A stretch of 64,000 nt of DNA from contig JAULAW010000015.1 of assembly GCA_032654645.1 (NCBI GenBank), forward strand, positions 620,001-684,000, read 5' to 3'. Below, piece by piece: positions 59,649-64,000 of the stretch. This DNA is from CAITJF01 sp032654645. Lineage in GTDB: Bacteria; Pseudomonadota; Gammaproteobacteria; Burkholderiales; Gallionellaceae. The first letter of the stretch is position 1. Each line of letters opens with the position of its first letter. Under the pieces are notes generated by a model. That model was not told where the DNA came from and made no database searches. It worked only from the letters and a program-made list of their open reading frames with translations. Position numbers and translations under genes: made by a program.

Positions 59649-59777
59649 GTCCGCATGTTTGATATGAGACTGCATAATTTCTACATCAAAGCCAGACTCA
59701 AGCTCCAGAACGAATTTCGGTTCTGGTTCAAGCCCAACGAGTAAGGTTAGATTGTGATCGCGAAGCGAGCCACAAAC
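59643..59777 (-). CDS. small cassette-type ORF of unknown function (3' end certain only)
   Basis: A frame ends LLVGLEPEPKFVLELESGFD, then VEIMQSHIKHADS and the TAA of attC-like site 2. The frame remains open upstream to 59954, but upstream sequence is cysteine/histidine-rich and unlike a protein core, so the start is uncertain. Not recognised. Confidence 0.3.
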   Translation of the reverse strand, partial: VCGSLRDHNLTLLVGLEPEPKFVLELESGFDVEIMQSHIKHADS

Positions 59778-59792
59778 TAACCTTACTCGTTG
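59735..59792. repeat. perfect 16-bp inverted repeat
   Basis: CAACGAGTAAGGTTAG (59735-59750) and CTAACCTTACTCGTTG (59777-59792) with a 26-bp loop. It lies within the cassette-like region and could be a strong hairpin. From 59793 to 60033 I see no supportable gene apart from a possible short hydrophobic peptide (MKRIFLMASFFSFIAGL) ending at the inverted repeat. Confidence 0.7.
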
Positions 59793-60033
59793 GCGCTGGG
59801 TGAAAAGAGTCCAGCAATGAATGAGAAGAAACTGGCCATAAGGAATATGCGCTTCATTTTGATGACGCCGACAATGGGCGGCAATAACGCCTGATATTCT
59901 GAAACGAGCCGCCGTACAAGCTGGAACGGTGATTCCATCCGTTTGATTTTGCAACTCTGTTTAAATGTAAGCACGGCGACATCTCCTTGAAAATCGGCGC
60001 TAATCATTCCAAGGACGAGCACCATATCCTGCC

Positions 60034-60855
60034 TCACCAATCCTTCGCCACCGGGTTCTTGCAGGTCACCTGGAACAGCTTGCGGTCTTCCAGCCGAATC
60101 GCGGTTAGCGGCCCGCCCCACAGGCAGCCGGTATCCAGCGCGATGATGTGCTGTTCCACTTTCAGGCCCAATGCAGACCAGTGCCCGCATACCATGGTCG
60201 CATCGGCGCTGGCGCGGCCCGGCACCTCGAACCAGGCCAAGTAGCCTTGCGGGATGTATTTTTCCTCGCCCTTGAACTTGAATTCCATTTCGCCTTGCGG
60301 GGTGCAGATGCGCATGCGGGTGAAGGCGTTGGTGATGACGCGCAGGCGTTTATAGCCGGTGAGGCCGTCATCCCAGCCGTGCGGGGTGTTGCCGTACATG
60401 CGCGAGAGGAATACGGCATAGTCGTCACCGCGCAAGGCGGCTTCTGCTTCACATGCAAGGGCGGCGGCTTGCGCCACGCTCCATTGTGGCAGCAGCCCGG
60501 CATGGACGAGGACGTGCGTGTTTTCGGCGTGGAGCAGGCGCTGGTGGCGTAACCAGTGCAGCAGTTCTGCCCGATCTGGCGCGTTCAACACTTCATCTAG
60601 GGTGTCGCTGCGATGAGGTTCTGCCGCGCCTTCTGCTACCGCCAGCAGGTGCAGGTCGTGGTTGCCGAGCACGGTGATGGCGCAGTCTCCCAGCGATTTG
60701 ACAAGACGCAGCACTTCCAGCGAGCCGGGGCCGCGATTGACCAGATCGCCCACCAGCCAGAGCCTGTCCTGGATAGGGTCGAAGCGCATTTGCTCCAGCA
60801 ATCTCTGGAGTTCGACGTAACAGCCTTGTATGTCGCCCACTGCGTAGGTTGCCAT
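60034..60855 (-). CDS. apaH: symmetrical diadenosine tetraphosphatase
   Basis: The 273-residue metallophosphatase hydrolyses Ap4A to two ADP. The metal-binding motifs are VGDIQGCYVELQRLL, LVGDLVNRGPGSLEVL, VLGNHDLHLLAVA and, later, LVHAGLLPQWSV. The ATG at 60855 gives the family start MATYAVGDIQG; the longer frame overlaps the divergent aminotransferase gene. Confidence 0.96.
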   Translation of the reverse strand: MATYAVGDIQGCYVELQRLLEQMRFDPIQDRLWLVGDLVNRGPGSLEVLRLVKSLGDCAITVLGNHDLHLLAVAEGAAEPHRSDTLDEVLNAPDRAELLHWLRHQRLLHAENTHVLVHAGLLPQWSVAQAAALACEAEAALRGDDYAVFLSRMYGNTPHGWDDGLTGYKRLRVITNAFTRMRICTPQGEMEFKFKGEEKYIPQGYLAWFEVPGRASADATMVCGHWSALGLKVEQHIIALDTGCLWGGPLTAIRLEDRKLFQVTCKNPVAKDW

Positions 60856-60911
60856 GCACGGACACCTGTTAGAATAGCGCCCCAAGAGTAACAGATTTTT
60901 GTGGCAAACAA

Positions 60912-62045
60912 ATGAAACCGATCCCATTCAACAAGCCGTTTATCATTGGCCGCGAATTGTCCTTCATCGCGGATGCCGTGGCGCAAGGCCATCTTTCCGG
61001 GGACGGGGGTTACACCAAATTATGCCACCGCTGGTTTGAGGAAAAGTTGGGCGTCCGCCGCTCGTTGCTCACGCATTCCTGCACCGCCGCGCTGGAAATG
61101 GCCGCCATCTTGTGCGACATCCAGCCCGGCGATGAGGTCATCATGCCTTCCTTTACCTTCGTGTCCACCGCCAATGCCTTTGTATTACGTGGGGCCGTGC
61201 CGGTATTTGTTGATATTCGTCCGGACACGCTGAACATTGACGAGAGGCTGATCGAAGCGGCGATCACCCCGAAGACCCGCGCCATCGTGCCGGTGCATTA
61301 CGCGGGCGTGCCGTGCGAGATGGATCACATCATGTCTATCGCGCAACGGCACACTCTGCTGGTAGTGGAGGATGCCGCACAGGCGCTGCTTTCCACTTAC
61401 AAGGGGCGTGCGCTGGGCAGCATCGGGCACTTCGGCTGCTTGAGCTTCCACGAGACCAAAAATATCATCAGCGGCGAGGGTGGCGCGTTGCTGGTGAATG
61501 ACGGGCGCTTCGTCGAGCGTGCGGAGATCATCCGCGAAAAAGGCACCAACCGTGGCCAGTTCTTTCGCGGCGAGGTGGATAAATATACCTGGGTGGACAT
61601 CGGCTCCTCCTACCTGCCGAGCGAACTGATCAGCGCTTTTCTTTCCGCGCAACTGGAGCATGCCAATGAGATCACCGCGAAGCGTTGCCATATCTGCACC
61701 GCTTACACCGCGCAACTGGCGCCGCTGCAGCAGGCGGGCAAGCTGCGGTTACCCGCATTGGCGGGCGACAGCAACGGCCACATGTTTTACCTCATTCTCG
61801 ACAGCCTGGATACACGCACGCGGCTGATTGCACACCTCAAGGCGCAGGGCATCCTCCCGGTGTTCCATTATGTGCCGCTGCATTCCTCACCTGCGGGGCG
61901 CAAGTACGGGCGCACCGGCAGCAGCATGGCGGTAACGGATGACTTGAGCGAGCGCCTGCTGCGCCTGCCGCTCTACTACGAAATGAGTGACGTGGATATC
62001 GTGCGAGTGTGCGATGCAATTCACGATTTTTTTGCGCGCGGCTGA
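60912..62045 (+). CDS. wecE: dTDP-4-amino-4,6-dideoxygalactose transaminase
   Basis: The 377-residue PLP enzyme of the DegT/DnrJ/EryC1 family converts dTDP-4-keto-6-deoxyglucose to dTDP-Fuc4N. Signatures are SFTFVSTANAFVLRGAVPVF, VVEDAAQALLSTYKGRALGS, FHETKNIISGEGGALL (PLP lysine in ETKN) and FHYVPLHSSPAGRKYGR, which fit WecE/RffA better than other members. It stands apart from the polysaccharide operon. A small promoter gap separates it from apaH. Confidence 0.9.
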   Translation: MKPIPFNKPFIIGRELSFIADAVAQGHLSGDGGYTKLCHRWFEEKLGVRRSLLTHSCTAALEMAAILCDIQPGDEVIMPSFTFVSTANAFVLRGAVPVFVDIRPDTLNIDERLIEAAITPKTRAIVPVHYAGVPCEMDHIMSIAQRHTLLVVEDAAQALLSTYKGRALGSIGHFGCLSFHETKNIISGEGGALLVNDGRFVERAEIIREKGTNRGQFFRGEVDKYTWVDIGSSYLPSELISAFLSAQLEHANEITAKRCHICTAYTAQLAPLQQAGKLRLPALAGDSNGHMFYLILDSLDTRTRLIAHLKAQGILPVFHYVPLHSSPAGRKYGRTGSSMAVTDDLSERLLRLPLYYEMSDVDIVRVCDAIHDFFARG

Positions 62046-62180
62046 GTGCACTCCTCGATGCGCAGTTCAGCCATCCAGCGTTCCGCCTCGTGCCATTGCG
62101 CTTTCCCTGGCTGTGATTTGTGGATTGCCCCCCGGCTTGCGATAATGCCGCACCTTCATTAATTACCCACAGCCAAAAAC

Positions 62181-62561
62181 ATGACCATTCCAACTGAAAT
62201 CACCCTGCACCAACAATCCAGAGTTCTGGAGATCGCTTTCGACGACGGGGCGCGTTACAAGCTGCCGTTCGAATTCCTGCGCGTATTCTCGCCGTCTGCC
62301 GAAGTGCGCGGTCACGGCGTGGGACAAGAAACGCTGCAAGTCGGCAAGCGCGATGTGATGCTAACCGACATCGAACCCACCGGCAGCTACGCCATCAAGC
62401 TGGTGTTCGACGACGGCCACGACAGCGGGCTTTTCACCTGGGAATACCTGCACGAACTGGGCAAATATCAGGATGCGATGTGGCACGATTATTTGGTCAA
62501 GCTGGAAGCGGCTGGCGAAAGCCGCGACCCGCAGCACAGTAAGGTGGACAGCCATGAGTAA
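62181..62561 (+). CDS. DUF971 protein
   Basis: The 126-residue protein matches DUF971 (gamma-butyrobetaine-hydroxylase N-terminal-like fold): ITLHQQSRVLEIAFDDG, YKLPFEFLRVFSPSAEVRGH and DDGHDSGLFTWEYLHELG. The family is often found next to ubiE in betaproteobacteria, as here, where it overlaps ubiE by 8 bp. Its role is unknown, possibly linked to Fe-S or ubiquinone metabolism. Confidence 0.92.
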   Translation: MTIPTEITLHQQSRVLEIAFDDGARYKLPFEFLRVFSPSAEVRGHGVGQETLQVGKRDVMLTDIEPTGSYAIKLVFDDGHDSGLFTWEYLHELGKYQDAMWHDYLVKLEAAGESRDPQHSKVDSHE

Positions 62562-63288
62562 GACCACTCACTTCGGTTTTGAGACTGTCGAGGAAGCAGA
62601 AAAATCCAAGCGCGTTGCGGGCGTGTTCAATTCCGTCGCCGGCAAATACGACGTGATGAATGACCTCATGTCAGCCGGCTTGCACCGCCTATGGAAACGC
62701 TTTGCGGTGGGCGTGAGCGGCGTGCGCGAGGGCCAGTGCGTGCTGGACGTGGCGGGCGGCTCGGCGGATTTGTCGCGGCTATTCCTCAAAGAAACCGGCA
62801 GCAGCGGACAAGTGGTTCTCACCGACATCAACAACGCCATGCTGCGCGTCGGGCGCGACCGCATGCTCGACGAAGGCAACGCTACGCCAGCCACGCAATG
62901 TGATGCCGAACACTTGCCCTTCCCGGACAATTATTTCGATTGCGTCAGCAATGCCTTCGGCCTGCGCAACGTCACGCACAAGGATGCCGCGCTGCGCGAG
63001 ATGCAGCGCGTGCTCAAGCCGGGCGGGCGCGCCATCGTGCTGGAATTCTCCAAAGTCGCCAAACTGCTGGAGCCGTTTTACGACGCATACTCATTCAAAT
63101 TGCTGCCGAAAATCGGCCAGTTCGTCGCCAACGATGCCGACAGCTACCGTTACCTCGCCGAATCCATCCGCATGCATCCGGGGCAGGAAGAGTTGAAGAA
63201 AATGATGGAAGAGGCGGGGTTGGAGAAGGTTGATTACTTCAACCTGACGGGTGGCGTCGTTGCGGTGCATCGGGGGTATAAACTGTGA
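62554..63288 (+). CDS. ubiE: ubiquinone/menaquinone C-methyltransferase
   Basis: The 244-residue SAM methyltransferase shows KYDVMNDLMSAGLHRLWKRF, the SAM loop VLDVAGGSADLSRLFLK, FDCVSNAFGLRNVTHKD and the C-terminal YFNLTGGVVAVHRGYKL. It performs the C-methylation step in ubiquinone synthesis. The ATG at 62554 overlaps the DUF971 stop. Confidence 0.97.
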   Translation: MSKTTHFGFETVEEAEKSKRVAGVFNSVAGKYDVMNDLMSAGLHRLWKRFAVGVSGVREGQCVLDVAGGSADLSRLFLKETGSSGQVVLTDINNAMLRVGRDRMLDEGNATPATQCDAEHLPFPDNYFDCVSNAFGLRNVTHKDAALREMQRVLKPGGRAIVLEFSKVAKLLEPFYDAYSFKLLPKIGQFVANDADSYRYLAESIRMHPGQEELKKMMEEAGLEKVDYFNLTGGVVAVHRGYKL

Positions 63289-63471
63289 AATCTTTCTGTG
63301 GTGCCAACTTCTCATGTTCGAAGAGCATGGATAATGACCAGCTTTTGTGCATGCAGTTATGAAGATACTTTTACTACAATCTCGTTCGAGCGCTGCTCCA
63401 TTAATCTCAGTGGCAGGCTGTGTGGCAGCGATCAAATCAACCCAACTTGGATTAATTGAAGCGATCAGATC

Positions 63472-63723
63472 ATGACCAACGACATGCGCAAGAAGATATC
63501 CCAGAAATATTGCCCGCGCTTTGGGCAAATCGCCGTGGAACTAAACTTCATCAATGAGGCAAAACTTGCGGAGGCGCTAGCCAGCCAGGTTCATCAGGAA
63601 CTCAAAGGGCAAGGGCATCGATTGCTCGGCGAAATCTTGTTCGAAAAAGAGTGGTTGTCAGCATCACAGATCGATCAAGTAATGACAGAATTGTTCAGGC
63701 GCATGAGGAAAGAAGAAAAGTGA
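63472..63723 (+). CDS. small conserved protein with MshEN/T2SSE-like fold
   Basis: The 83-residue protein has RFGQIAVELNFINEAKLAEA and LLGEILFEKEWLSASQIDQV, a duplicated helical pattern seen in the N-terminal domain of GspE/MshE-type ATPases and also in EpsG of this window. It is a free-standing version whose function I do not know; nucleotide- or c-di-GMP-binding would be a guess. No partner gene adjoins it. Confidence 0.7.
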   Translation: MTNDMRKKISQKYCPRFGQIAVELNFINEAKLAEALASQVHQELKGQGHRLLGEILFEKEWLSASQIDQVMTELFRRMRKEEK

Positions 63724-64000
63724 CATGCGGGGTTCATGTATAACCAGGCGCTAGTGAAATTAGAAATGGGATTAGCGCGACTTATTGTGTTCCGCAAGTA
63801 CTGACCTACTATCCTTCACACGTTTCGATCTACTGAAGCGCCGCGATTCAAATAATACCAAACCCCACTTAATGCGCGGCACGAAATGGCGAGATGGCTA
63901 CCATGGCGCCATGCCTGATTTTTGAAAAACACGGGTAAGCTCACGACGAGATTCGGATGGTTGATCGTATTCTTTTTACCGAAAGCTCAAGTAACCTTGG
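63724..64000. other. terminal non-coding stretch
   Basis: No ORF or RNA gene was supported here. GCGAGATGGCTACCATGGCGCC contains a partial palindrome (GGCGCCATGGTAGCC region) but no clear terminator. Confidence 0.4.

Noticed and set aside
1..64000. tRNA, rRNA and riboswitch genes
   Set aside because: Reading both strands I found no convincing tRNA T-loop/acceptor combination, rRNA core sequence or known riboswitch; a tRNAscan/Rfam search would settle it.

Overview
The window comes from a betaproteobacterium, most likely of the Nitrosomonadales/Gallionellaceae type. The reasons are the exosortase-B EPS locus (epsD-L-E-F-G, a CAAX-protease homologue, xrtB and a separate epsI), the lptD-surA-pdxA-rsmA block divergent from amgK-murU, and a pair of small c-type cytochromes. 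The placement rests on gene content only. No rRNA, tRNA or CRISPR array was seen.

Layout. 0-3 kb: an rRNA methyltransferase, cysC and a DUF4258/YgiT toxin-antitoxin pair whose first gene is broken by a MITE. 3.2-11 kb: a minus-strand surface-polysaccharide operon (wecG-like GT, GT4, acetyltransferase, BNR protein, wzy, GT2, wzx and the 3' end of a GDP-fucose synthase gene), mostly with ATGA-type overlaps. 11-20 kb: an accessory scrapyard with several toxin-antitoxin pairs, duplicated fragments of fcl, gmd, epsI and yhcG, many miniature inverted-repeat elements, one intact fcl, and a 2.0-kb ISAs1 element whose transposase carries an N-terminal DruA (DUF4338) domain. 20-28.5 kb: the xrtB/eps exopolysaccharide export and protein-sorting operon. 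29-38 kb: housekeeping genes rsmA, pdxA, surA and lptD, then divergently amgK, murU and pepP. 38-43.5 kb: a decayed island holding truncated dndC and dndD-like pieces (DNA phosphorothioation), an FtsK-like ATPase gene split by an intact IS1380-type element, two pieces of another transposon and an XRE regulator. It is flanked on the left by a degenerate second copy of the livF 3' end. 43.5-50.5 kb: livFGMH and livK, separated from each other by an IS110 element. 50.6-54.4 kb: two cytochromes c, a ParA-like ATPase, a hemerythrin and ilvD. 54.5-57.3 kb: a compact four-gene operon (see below). 57.3-64 kb: lgt, a cassette-like segment with two attC-like sites, apaH, a sugar aminotransferase, a DUF971 gene, ubiE and a small conserved gene.

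The most interesting unit is the operon at 54.47-57.29 kb: an outer-membrane beta-barrel, a Sec-exported 132-residue protein with a textbook double-glycine-type processing site (LS..EM....GA) ahead of a 40-residue aromatic/hydrophobic tail, a two-TM membrane protein, and a periplasmic C39 peptidase. Its promoter has a perfect TTGACA -35 box and a run of 12 C in the -35/-10 spacer, which is the architecture of a phase-variable promoter. I read this as a candidate phase-variable surface peptide maturation and export system, only distantly reminiscent of Fap amyloid loci.

A second theme is miniature transposons. At least four families (A-D) were defined from terminal inverted repeats and target duplications. 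Family A has the same ends as the resident IS1380-type element and the same target-duplication length. Insertions disrupt a toxin gene, sit exactly on stop codons, supply a ribosome-binding site to epsG, and are found in frame inside amgK and murU.
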